Shown here: positions 9,501 through 16,570 of the stretch, piece after piece
Layout of the letters: each line of letters opens with the position of its first letter
How positions within the stretch are numbered: position 1 is the first letter of the stretch
Translations under genes and position numbers: made by a program
Assembly: GCA_964596535.1 (NCBI GenBank)
Contig: CAZQUR010000017.1
Span: 1 to 38,400, forward strand
Source: GCA-002779465 sp964596535
GTDB taxonomy: Bacteria; Desulfobacterota; Desulfobacteria; Desulfobacterales; UBA2156
Length of the DNA stretch: 38,400 bases
Direction: 5' to 3'
Notes under the pieces: model-generated
Database searches by the model: none
What the model saw: the letters and a program-made list of their open reading frames with translations, nothing else
Told to the model about the DNA's origin: nothing

Positions 9501-10768
9501 CCCAGCCGGGCATGATGGACACCTTTTTGAATGTGGGCATGAACGAAGCGATTGCCGAAGGCATCGCCCGGACCACCCGAAATCCATGGTTGGCCTGGGA
9601 TAATTACCGCCGGTTTTTACAGTGTTACGGCATGTCCTTCGGGATGGACCGGGATGATTTCGACGCCATCATCAACAATTTCAAGGAATACCTGGAGATT
9701 CCATTCAAGCGCCACCTCAGCGGAGATCAAATGCGCTCCGTGGCGTTGGCATACAAGAAATCGATTCTGGATATCGGCATTCAAATCGCCGAAGATCCCT
9801 TTGAACAACTGACGGTGACCATACAACGGGTGTTCGATTCCTGGAATTCCCATAAGGCCAAGGCCTATCGCCGGATTTTAGGGATTTCCGACGATTGGGG
9901 AACCGCCGTCACCATTCAGACCATGGTCTTCGGGAATCTTGCGGAAAGCTCCGGAAGCGGGGTTCTCTTTACGCACAATCCCCGCTGGTCCGGAGAGACC
10001 CTCGGCCTCTGGGGAGACTTTACCACGCGGAACCAGGGAGAAGATGTGGCCCTGGGGTTGGTGCGGACGCTCCCCATCTCCATCCGCCAACAGGACTCGG
10101 AACTCAGGGACACCGATACGACTCTGGAAACCCATTTCCCGGAAATCTATCATACCCTGGAGCGGTGGGCCAACGATCTGATCCACAAGAAAGGATGGGG
10201 ACCCCAGGAAATCGAATTCACTTTCGAGTCCCCGTCTTCAAAGGACTTATATATATTGCAAGCCCGGGATATGTTCGTCCGGGAACAGCCGGAAACCGTT
10301 TCTTTCGATTTCACCCACATCAGCGAAGATCGATACCTGGGCCACGGCCTCGGCGCCGGAGGGGGCGCCATGGCCGGCCGTGCGGTCTTCAGCCTGGAGG
10401 AAATCCACCACTGGCGGCGATTGGAACCGGATACCCTCCTCATCCTGATCCGGTCCGATACGGTTCCGGACGATATCCGTGAAATCCACGCCGCCGACGG
10501 TTTGCTGACGGCACGGGGCGGGGTCAGCTCCCATGCCGCCGTCGTGGCATATCGTCTCGGGAAGACGTGTGTCGTGGGATGCAACGTTTTAGCCTGTTAC
10601 GAAAGGGAAAAAATGTGCCGGTTGAATGACACCGTCATCCGGTCCGGGGATTTCATCAGCATCGACGGCAGGGAAGGTTCCGTTTATAAAGGCCTCGTGC
10701 CGGTGATGAACAATGCACCCGTTGCAAAGGACAACGGCACCGAAGAAGGTCCAACCATCACCGGATAA
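6539..10768 (+). CDS. Giant PPDK-like protein lacking the PEP-binding barrel
   Basis: A 1409-residue cytoplasmic protein. From about residue 900 it matches the nucleotide-binding domain of pyruvate phosphate dikinase. Visible blocks are LGNKGFNLVKLHNFGFPIPPG, AVRSGSSISQPGMMDTFLN, DDWGTAVTIQTMVFGN and the segment FTHNPRWSGETLGLWG. Near the C-terminus is a phosphohistidine domain, GGVSSHAAVVAYRLGKTCVVGC, with the candidate phospho-acceptor His1332. The protein ends about 75 residues later, so the PEP/pyruvate TIM barrel of true PPDK is absent. The first roughly 900 residues are helical and match no domain I recognise. It probably transfers a phosphoryl group from ATP to its histidine and then to an unknown acceptor. 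The start has a good Shine-Dalgarno site, and the stop lies 16 nt before the GAPDH-like gene. Confidence 0.8.
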   Translation: MMQSKALEVNLADYHVDVQIDPKYRVIQEIMERYYGLAEGLNTLLRELSHPYRNWQFIVNEARTYALDYFHVFKNHPKGDQGVQRFIEIFFNALQQHRTPEVHPEAVDNLLLYLQKVIKEAGPAVERFAPVIRSAFNTIRRLDDPSFFLFVKSYYSLKKHGEFLLRYPEETVGNLEPAYLLLRRYFAQTYTYWLSEPDVKTRLEKELLEEDPPRDLSHLFNEVSHDRLRELARGLEALNDSGSGNFRERIQRLLTLPGFNQIVEVYRKIPGRLQEVGASRGRGRGWKLVFLFQIMNLPGLSDLHEETLREINQTVGHLIQHEKGWNLEKLIRQTFVILKDSIEKYPSSALSGILNMGKGVYQTEDPGLIRFFIDSVIDLGFQTPGVSGVGDDWQIRSNSAHLLNIRTWLELVELNPKRSVRLLSCLVIYLSLSGVFIKDTDLFPRDITRLLNADIGPVYHLVKQLARLMPVFFNDIGAEGPLRDISTEIDELAHRKDLLIHFLRKQSHVESSNQIVQFIQAVFRFWTTRDKAGLKPFLPPGIFEQIETEGPYIDGFHEIMTALGKEGVDRVEKLLSIKDGQLGERLEQIDSVTDTDRRRFRLAVDFYRLLVQKYSFNFIEFDRYLTHLNDEFLPDIQQLKHALAETNLKKKLFGILSYLEGLKGIILSEKTYEAKEDIYKKRHFTVDIPSTYGSYREPKFDALGLSFRLESLANTLFEEIIHQFDFSLITKATFYQIYDVLLLFEKALELDGISSLEMERHLDLISHSLEVKGFTFTQYLDIFKGLSQSVSNVIHDYFNTVYEQDLNRVLSRLSMEQVLPKYLPQKRDPNPDNMMHRVSEIFFRDRIALSPGLPQLDLFISRILSTLFHQANQLPKDKLHQLLLYDPERAMMAINKPKSRVLGVIYLGNKGFNLVKLHNFGFPIPPGFIITTEAFRFREVINGFPPAKKNLEEQLRLHLRYLQRLTGKTFGDPKNPLLFAVRSGSSISQPGMMDTFLNVGMNEAIAEGIARTTRNPWLAWDNYRRFLQCYGMSFGMDRDDFDAIINNFKEYLEIPFKRHLSGDQMRSVALAYKKSILDIGIQIAEDPFEQLTVTIQRVFDSWNSHKAKAYRRILGISDDWGTAVTIQTMVFGNLAESSGSGVLFTHNPRWSGETLGLWGDFTTRNQGEDVALGLVRTLPISIRQQDSELRDTDTTLETHFPEIYHTLERWANDLIHKKGWGPQEIEFTFESPSSKDLYILQARDMFVREQPETVSFDFTHISEDRYLGHGLGAGGGAMAGRAVFSLEEIHHWRRLEPDTLLILIRSDTVPDDIREIHAADGLLTARGGVSSHAAVVAYRLGKTCVVGCNVLACYEREKMCRLNDTVIRSGDFISIDGREGSVYKGLVPVMNNAPVAKDNGTEEGPTITG

Positions 10769-10784
10769 GACAGGAGGGATGACC

Positions 10785-12038
10785 ATGGTTGAGGATTCTC
10801 AAGCCCCAACACTCGGTATCAACGGCCTGGGAAGAATCGGAAAGCTCACCCTGTGGGATCAAGTGGCCCGCAGGCATTTTAAAGCACTGGTGGTCAACAT
10901 CGGAAGACCGGCCGGGACATCCCTGAAGGATATCGCCCATTACCTGGAGCGGGATTCCACCTACGGGATGCTGCATACCCGGCTTTACGGCAGCACCGCC
11001 GATCCCCTCATTACAGGCATCGACGAAAACGCCGGAACCTTCCATGTGGACGGCATCCGGGTCACCTTCCTCAGGACCCACCGGAACCCGGAGGAGATTG
11101 CCTGGCGGGATCACGGGGTTCGGCTCGTGGTGGATACCACGGGTCAGTTCCTGGACCCGTCTCTTCCCGAGGATCATCCCAAAGGGTCCTTGCACGGTCA
11201 TCTTGCCGCCGGGGCCGAAAAAGTGATCGTGTCCGCCCCCTTCAAGATCAAGGATAAAAGGACCGCCATGCCCGAAGACGCGGTCACGACGGTCATGGGG
11301 ATCAACCCCCATGCCTACGATCCGAGGCGCCACCGGATCATCTCCAGCGCCTCCTGCACCACCACGTGCCTGGCCCATATGATCAAGCCCATTCTGGATC
11401 ATTTCGGACCGAAAAAACTCCTTTCCGCCTCCATGGCGACGGTGCACGCCGCTACCGGGTCCCAGGAAGTCCTTGATCGGCTTCCCAAGGCCGGTAAAAC
11501 GGATCTTCGAAAAAACCGCAGCATCATGAATAACATCATTTTGACCACCACCGGGGCCGCCAATACCCTGGGCCTGGTGATCCCGGAGATGCAGCGCATC
11601 GGCATCATCGCCGAATCGGTGCGCATACCCACCACCACGGGATCCCTCATCATCCTGGTCGTGAACCTGCAGGAGGACCTGTCCGGAAACGCCATCCGCA
11701 AAGAGAGGATCAACGCCGTCTACCGTCAGGCAGCGGAATCGGATCCCAAAGGATATCTTCACTACACGGAAAACCAGAACGTCTCCTGCGATATCATCGG
11801 CTACCCCACCGCGGCGGCCATCATCGAAGGGCATGAAACCCACACCCGCACCGCAGAGGTCGCCATCGATCTCGAAACGGTTCCTGGGCTGGACGCCAGG
11901 ATCGTCTCCTCCCTCCCGGACCATCAGATCCGGGTACCCGTGACCCAGGCGGTGGTCTACGGTTGGTACGACAACGAAATGGGAAGTTACGTCCACATGC
12001 TGGGGGATCGCATCATCTCCATTGCAGAAGACATGTAA
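10785..12038 (+). CDS. Glyceraldehyde-3-phosphate dehydrogenase family enzyme, long form
   Basis: A 417-residue protein with the GAPDH fold; ordinary GAPDH is about 335 residues. The Rossmann start is GINGLGRIGKLTLW. The catalytic segment is SSASCTTTCLAH (nucleophile Cys191), the base His lies in TVHAATGSQEV, and the phosphate-site Arg is in SVRIPTTTGS. The C-terminus has the typical YDNEMGSYVHML. Variations such as CTTTCLAH for CTTNCLAP and HAATGSQ for HAYTNDQ, with extra length, place it in a divergent GAPDH branch. The substrate may therefore not be glyceraldehyde 3-phosphate alone. I start at the ATG at 10785, because AGGAGG at 10772-10777 sits 7 nt upstream; the ATG at 10779 would be too close. 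It lies between the PPDK-like gene and hgcA. Confidence 0.85.
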   Translation: MVEDSQAPTLGINGLGRIGKLTLWDQVARRHFKALVVNIGRPAGTSLKDIAHYLERDSTYGMLHTRLYGSTADPLITGIDENAGTFHVDGIRVTFLRTHRNPEEIAWRDHGVRLVVDTTGQFLDPSLPEDHPKGSLHGHLAAGAEKVIVSAPFKIKDKRTAMPEDAVTTVMGINPHAYDPRRHRIISSASCTTTCLAHMIKPILDHFGPKKLLSASMATVHAATGSQEVLDRLPKAGKTDLRKNRSIMNNIILTTTGAANTLGLVIPEMQRIGIIAESVRIPTTTGSLIILVVNLQEDLSGNAIRKERINAVYRQAAESDPKGYLHYTENQNVSCDIIGYPTAAAIIEGHETHTRTAEVAIDLETVPGLDARIVSSLPDHQIRVPVTQAVVYGWYDNEMGSYVHMLGDRIISIAEDM

Positions 12039-12058
12039 GAAAAAGGACTTCACATCTT

Positions 12059-13192
12059 ATGGATATTTTCGAACGCGCACCGGAACCGGCCGCAAGAGAA
12101 TCCTGCTGAGGGGGCGGCGGTACGGCTCGGGAGGGCCGGACGATCTTTTCGCAGCCCTTTATCACCGGGCATATGGACACTGCGGCCGGACAGGTCCCGA
12201 TGGTCTCCCACCGCCTCGCACCGGGGGATCGATGGGGAGGCGTCAAGGCCCGGTGGGGAATCGGCCGCATGCACTACCGCGTGGAACCCGGCCTCTATGC
12301 CCTGGGCCGTCCGGGTCCCGATGCGGTGGTCCTGGTCACGGCCAACTATAAATTGAGTTTCGACGCCCTCCGGAGCGCGCTTTTCGACCTCGATGCCTGG
12401 ATTCTCGTTTTGGACACCCAAGGAATCAATGTCTGGTGCGCCGCCGGAAAAGGGACTTTTTCCACGGACGAACTGGCCGCCCGCATTGCATCCTCGGGTC
12501 TGGAAAGAATCGTTTCCCATCGCAATGTGCTTTTACCCCAGCTGGGGGCACCCGGCGTCGCGGTCCACGACGTGAAAAAAAAATCCGGATTCAAGGCCCT
12601 TTTCGGGCCCATTCGGGCCGCCGACCTGATCCCCTTTCTAAAATCGGGATGGAAAGCAACACCCGCGATGCGGAAAAAGAGCTTCACGCTTCCGGAACGG
12701 ATGGTGGTGATCCCTGTGGAACTCGTCACCGCCGTAAAATATATGGCCTTGGCCCTCCCTTTGTTTTTGATCGCAAACGGTCTCTTGGATTCCAATGGAT
12801 TCTTCGGCGGTGCGATCCGGGGAATCCCGCTGATTGCCGGCGCCCTTACCGGCGCGGTCTTGGCCGGAACCGTCCTGACACCCGTGCTGCTTCCGTGGCT
12901 TCCGGGGCGCGCTTTTTCCCTCAAAGGTGCGGTTGCCGGCGCCCTTGTTTTTTTGATCTTTTTAGTCTACTATCTTCCGGAAATGGGGATCATCCCCCGG
13001 CGCCTTGAATTGGCGGCATGGTTTTTCATCATCACCGCGGTCTCCGCGTTTTTCGGCATGAACTTTACGGGTGCATCCACCTATACGTCCCTTTCGGGTG
13101 TGAAAAAGGAGATGAAGTGGGCCGTACCATTGGAAATCGGGGCCGGGATCCTCGGTCTCCTGTTATGGATCGGTGCAAAATGGACGGCCTGA
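12059..13192 (+). CDS. hgcA: Mercury methylation corrinoid protein HgcA, probable selenoprotein
   Basis: HgcA methylates Hg(II) using a corrinoid cofactor. The N-terminal cobalamin domain carries the diagnostic cap-helix motif NVWCAAGKG, with the cobalt-ligating Cys127 (numbering from 12059). It is preceded by VLVTANYKLSFDA. The C-terminal part has about five membrane helices, as in the family. The first ATG after the UGA (12173) lacks a Shine-Dalgarno site. The same frame runs upstream through one UGA (codon 17, 12107-12109) to an ATG at 12059, with AAGGA at 12043-12047 and a 20-nt gap to the GAPDH stop. The upstream part contains FSQPFITGH, which looks like genuine HgcA N-terminus. A SECIS-like hairpin follows the UGA, so I read codon 17 as selenocysteine in Ser-Cys-Sec-Gly4. 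Alternatives are a nonsense mutation, a sequencing error, or initiation at 12173 (339 residues). Confidence 0.85.
12110..12141 (+). promoter_or_regulatory. Candidate bacterial SECIS element in hgcA
   Basis: Directly after the UGA, CGGCTC (12123-12128) pairs with GGGCCG (12133-12138), with one G-U pair, around the tetraloop GGGA (12129-12132). After one A-G mismatch, two more pairs (12120-12121 with 12140-12141) extend the stem. The loop begins 19 nt after the UGA and starts with G. That meets the published bacterial SECIS rules: loop about 16-37 nt downstream, with a G in the first two loop positions. The local sequence is very GC-rich, so a chance hairpin is possible. Confidence 0.5.
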
Positions 13193-13217
13193 TCCCAAAC
13201 AGGGAAGGGACAAGCCC

Positions 13218-13556
13218 ATGAAGGAACTGATGTACCTTAAAAACGTGGTCACGTTGACTCTGGATGCCGACCGGTGCATCGGTTGCGGGATGTGCCGGAT
13301 CGTCTGTCCCCACGCCGTATTCGGCATGAACAAGGAGCATGCGGTGATCCTGCGGCGGGATTCCTGCATGGAATGCGGCGCGTGCGCGAAAAACTGCCCC
13401 GTGGAAGCCATCGCGGTGCAGACGGGGGTGGGCTGCGCCGCCGCCGTCATCAATACGGCTTTGGGCCGGAAAAACGATTCCTGCTGCTGTATCATCGAAC
13501 CGCAAAAGACCGGAATCGCGGATCCCCATACTTCCGGGAAAAGCGTCTGCTGCTGA
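13218..13556 (+). CDS. hgcB: Mercury methylation ferredoxin HgcB
   Basis: A 112-residue ferredoxin-like protein that supplies low-potential electrons to the HgcA corrinoid. There are two 4Fe-4S motifs: Cys20-23-26-30 (CIGCGMCRIVCP) and Cys50-53-56-60 (CMECGACAKNCP). Cys73 corresponds to the extra conserved cysteine known in HgcB. The protein ends in the vicinal pair Cys111-Cys112, another HgcB hallmark thought to bind Hg(II). An additional Cys triplet (89-91) lengthens the thiol-rich tail. The start at 13218 gives MKELMYLKNVVTLTLDADRC and has GGGAAGGG upstream. The gene begins 25 nt after hgcA and ends 12 nt before the convergent KAS III-like gene. The pair is strong evidence that the organism can make methylmercury. 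Confidence 0.95.
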   Translation: MKELMYLKNVVTLTLDADRCIGCGMCRIVCPHAVFGMNKEHAVILRRDSCMECGACAKNCPVEAIAVQTGVGCAAAVINTALGRKNDSCCCIIEPQKTGIADPHTSGKSVCC

Positions 13557-13568
13557 AAACAGCGGCCT

Positions 13569-15128
13569 TTAACAGCGCTGCAAGAAGGCACTCCGGGTCA
13601 TCCCGGCCCCGACGCTATCGTTTACGATCCTCTTGGCCCTTCTGAGTTTTTCCAGGTTTTGGTTGATTCCGAACCCCTGGATCGTGTCCGGCTCCAGCGC
13701 GCCCCGCTGAAGATCATACGGGAGGCGCTGCATGCAGACCACCGAGCAGTTGCCCCGGGTATGAATGTTGGTGGCCATATTGTTGGCCAGAAAATCCGCC
13801 ACCGTCTCTTTCACGTCCGCGGGGCCGCTGTTGAAAACCTGCTCCAGGGTCATGGGGATGATGGCGAAATTGGCCTGGTGTTCGATCAACAGGTCCACAT
13901 CCGCCAGGGTGAGCCCGTGAGGCGCCAGCAGGCGCGACAGATGCCCCGGCGCGCTCCGGGTGGCATATAAAAAGACTCCTTTCCCGTCCATCTTCCCGAA
14001 CACGCCGTCCGCATCCAGGGAAACGTGGATATAATCGGCAAAACACCCGTGCGTTCGCGTCAGTGTATCGATGATGCCTTTTTCCGGCGCCTGAAAGACA
14101 TACCCCGTCCCTTCATGAAGGGCGATACGGACTTCAAGGTCCCTGGATAAAAAGACCGACGCCACCCGTTGGTACTTCCCGGACCGGACATAGGCCCCGG
14201 CAACAGATTCCACCAGATGGGGTTTTGACTCCAGGGACATGATATCAAAGGCGAAAAAAGAGGCATGATGATCGTAAAAATCGAGTGCGTCTTTAAACCG
14301 GATAAAACGTCCGTTTTGGACGGCATCCGGATGCATCTGCGCCACCAGGGCATGTTGGATCCTCGCCGCCGTGGCCGGAATACGATTCACGATGCTTCCC
14401 AGGTGATGGTCCAGGATCAGCCCGTCCAGGGGTTCGGATCCGATGAGGGGTAAGAGTCGTGCGGCGATTTCGGATATGGGATCCTTTTGCACCCTGAAAC
14501 CGGGAAGCGCTTTCGAGGCGTACCGCCCCTCCGGCGTCGGTACGCCCCGGGTCTCCAGGGCCGTGGCCATGGCGTCATCGCCGAAGATGATATGGGCCGT
14601 GTCGTCGGGCCGGAACGCCTGGGCCCGGTGGATGTTCTCCGCGCCCACGATCACCGTGACATCCCCCGGGGCCAGGACGCCGCTCAAGGAGAGCATGAAG
14701 GCCAGCTCCACGGCCACATTGTATCCGGGGCAGCCGGCGTACAGATCGAATACCAGGGCCCCGGGGCACGCCTCTTTCACGATTTCATAGGGATATCGGA
14801 TCAAAGGACCCCGATCGAATTTATCCTCCCCCACGTTGGTGGCACCGATGAGGACCTTGATCCGTTTGGGATCCACGACGCCGGTATCGAGAAGGTTTTT
14901 CAGCGCCGCCACCCCGATCCGCTCATGGGGAGGCGCGGCCACCCGGGTCCGGATACCGATCCGCGACTGGATGGTGCTGTTGGTGACGGGGATGTTTCCC
15001 TTGAAAAACATCTTCCTGTTTTCAAAGGCGGAATTATCCACAAGGGTCCCGCCGTTCCATGCGCCCTGGCCGATCACGGTCAAGATTGTTTCAAGCGCCA
15101 AAGACGTCCCTTTTTGATGGGGTTTCAA
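13569..15128 (-). CDS. Long 3-oxoacyl-ACP synthase III-like enzyme
   Basis: A 519-residue thiolase-fold protein of the KAS III/FabH superfamily, which joins an acyl-CoA or acyl thioester to a second acyl unit. The Cys-His-Asn triad is visible. Cys133 lies in LYAGCPGYNVA, the His in IEHQANFAIIP, and the Asn in NNMATNIHTRGNCSV. FabH is about 320 residues; the extra length is spread through the middle (residues about 200-360), so the product class is unknown. I place the start at a TTG (15128). GAGGAAAG lies just upstream and overlaps the stop codon of the nucleotide-sugar dehydrogenase, leaving 11 nt between the genes. An upstream in-frame start at 15233 would overlap that gene by 94 nt. Confidence 0.8.
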   Translation of the reverse strand: MKPHQKGTSLALETILTVIGQGAWNGGTLVDNSAFENRKMFFKGNIPVTNSTIQSRIGIRTRVAAPPHERIGVAALKNLLDTGVVDPKRIKVLIGATNVGEDKFDRGPLIRYPYEIVKEACPGALVFDLYAGCPGYNVAVELAFMLSLSGVLAPGDVTVIVGAENIHRAQAFRPDDTAHIIFGDDAMATALETRGVPTPEGRYASKALPGFRVQKDPISEIAARLLPLIGSEPLDGLILDHHLGSIVNRIPATAARIQHALVAQMHPDAVQNGRFIRFKDALDFYDHHASFFAFDIMSLESKPHLVESVAGAYVRSGKYQRVASVFLSRDLEVRIALHEGTGYVFQAPEKGIIDTLTRTHGCFADYIHVSLDADGVFGKMDGKGVFLYATRSAPGHLSRLLAPHGLTLADVDLLIEHQANFAIIPMTLEQVFNSGPADVKETVADFLANNMATNIHTRGNCSVVCMQRLPYDLQRGALEPDTIQGFGINQNLEKLRRAKRIVNDSVGAGMTRSAFLQRC

Positions 15129-15139
15129 GTGACTTTCCT

Positions 15140-16450
15140 CTATAGCCGCCAGTAACGGATCCTTTTTTTCTCGGCTTCGGCAGGATCGAATCCGCCCTTG
15201 ACGTCCACCAGCAACGGCGTGGCATTGGCGCACAGACCGGCGATCCTTTCCAGCCCCATCTGCGCGTAGTGGGCGTGGATCACCGCCATGATGACCGCAT
15301 CCACGCCGGACAGGGCGTCCAGTTCCTCGAGGCGTATCCCTAAGTATTCCAAGGTTTCATCGGGATCCGCCAAGGGATCATGGATCCGCACGCGAATGCC
15401 GTATGCTTCAAGTTCATGAATAATATCCACCACCTTCGTGTTGCGGATGTCCGGAACGTTTTCCTTGAAGGTGATCCCGAGGACGGCCACCGAGGATCCC
15501 CGGACCTGGCGCCCTTCTTCAATAAGGAGTTTCACGGTGCGCTCGGCCACGTATTTTCCCATGTTGTCGTTGATGCGCCGTCCGGCAAGGATCATTTCCG
15601 GATGGTACCCCAGCGATTCCGCCTTGAACGTCAGGTAATAAGGATCCACGCCGATACAATGCCCCCCCACCAGACCCGGCGCGAAGGGCAAAAAATTCCA
15701 TTTGGTCCCCGCCGCCTCCAGCACCTCCCGGGTGTCGATATGCATCCGGTCGAAAATCATGGACAGCTCATTCATCAAGGCGATGTTCAAATCCCTTTGG
15801 GTGTTCTCGATGACCTTGGCCGCTTCGGCCACTTTGATGGAAGATACGGGATGAATCCCCGCGGAAACGACCCTTCCGTAGACCCGAGACAACAGGGCGG
15901 TCGTTTCCGCATCACTCCCGGCAACGATCTTGACGATGGTTTCGAGGCGGTGTTGCCGGTCTCCCGGGTTGATCCGTTCGGGCGAATACCCCACCGTGAA
16001 GTCTTTCCCGAACTTCAGGCCGGAGGCTTCTTCCAGAATCGGGATGCAAACGTCTTCGGTGGCCCCCGGGAAAACCGTGGATTCGTATACGATGCAACTT
16101 CCCTTGTTCAGTTGGTTTCCCACGGTTCGGGAAGCGCTTTTCAAGGGATTGAGATCCGGGATCCGGTAGCCGTCGATGGGCGTGGGGACCGCCACGATGA
16201 CAAAACGACAGGCGGCCAGATCGTCGGGGCGGCTGGTGTATTCCAGCCGCACTTCCGTCATCTCTTCCCTGGACACTTCCAGGGTTCGATCCCATCCGGA
16301 GCGCAGTTCGGCGATGCGATCCGCCTTCAAGTCGTATCCCACCACATCGAAATGCCGTGCCATGGCCACGGCAAGGGGGAGTCCCACGTATCCCAGGCCC
16401 ACCACGGCAAAGCGATCCTTCCGCTGGATCAAAGACTCGAATGTCACCAT
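15140..16450 (-). CDS. Nucleotide-sugar dehydrogenase (WbpA/TviB-type)
   Basis: A 436-residue UDP-sugar 6-dehydrogenase, which oxidises C6 of a UDP-hexose or UDP-N-acetylhexosamine to the uronate with two NAD+. The N-terminal Rossmann motif is FAVVGLGYVGLPLAVAMA. The active-site nucleophile is the Cys in GLVGGHCIGVDPYYLTFKA. The central helix contains KVIENTQRDLNIALMNEL, and VTFKEN-like and DPLAD segments mark the C-terminal domain. The VDPYYL signature and overall length favour the WbpA/TviB/VipA group (N-acetylhexosamine substrates) over UDP-glucose dehydrogenase. It likely feeds O-antigen or capsule synthesis. The ATG at 16450 is preceded by GAGAGGTG. The KAS III-like gene follows 11 nt downstream. 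Confidence 0.9.
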   Translation of the reverse strand: MVTFESLIQRKDRFAVVGLGYVGLPLAVAMARHFDVVGYDLKADRIAELRSGWDRTLEVSREEMTEVRLEYTSRPDDLAACRFVIVAVPTPIDGYRIPDLNPLKSASRTVGNQLNKGSCIVYESTVFPGATEDVCIPILEEASGLKFGKDFTVGYSPERINPGDRQHRLETIVKIVAGSDAETTALLSRVYGRVVSAGIHPVSSIKVAEAAKVIENTQRDLNIALMNELSMIFDRMHIDTREVLEAAGTKWNFLPFAPGLVGGHCIGVDPYYLTFKAESLGYHPEMILAGRRINDNMGKYVAERTVKLLIEEGRQVRGSSVAVLGITFKENVPDIRNTKVVDIIHELEAYGIRVRIHDPLADPDETLEYLGIRLEELDALSGVDAVIMAVIHAHYAQMGLERIAGLCANATPLLVDVKGGFDPAEAEKKRIRYWRL

Positions 16451-16478
16451 CCGGCACCTCTCCCGTCCACGCCTTGAT

Positions 16479-16529
16479 TTACTTTGAGGCGACCGGTCTT
16501 TTCAAGGCTTTTTTGCCTGAATCCCCCAT
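16479..16529 (-). CDS. Possible 16-residue basic small protein or leader peptide
   Basis: A short frame, MGDSGKKALKRPVASK, begins at an ATG preceded by the very strong Shine-Dalgarno sequence GGAGGAG and ends at TAA, 28 nt before the dehydrogenase start. The quality of the ribosome-binding site is the only support. It overlaps a small AGGC/GCCT hairpin. It could be a leader peptide for the dehydrogenase gene or chance. I recognise no homologue. Confidence 0.25.
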   Translation of the reverse strand: MGDSGKKALKRPVASK

Positions 16530-16570
16530 CACTCCTCCGTAACAAGGATAATCGTCGGTTTCGACTCATT

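Noticed and set aside
10758..12053. 431-codon minus-strand frame opposite the GAPDH-like gene
   Set aside because: Shadow ORF; the plus strand has conserved catalytic motifs and a good ribosome site.
12173..13192. hgcA starting at the ATG 12173 (339 residues)
   Set aside because: No Shine-Dalgarno site precedes it, and it would leave HgcA-like sequence (FSQPFITGH) untranslated and a 134-nt gap in a compact operon. Kept as the fallback if the UGA is not decoded.
13551..13570. Possible readthrough of the hgcB stop (TGC-TGC-TGA) as another selenocysteine
   Set aside because: HgcB proteins normally end in Cys-Cys. The sequence after the TGA is not protein-like and runs into the convergent KAS III gene.
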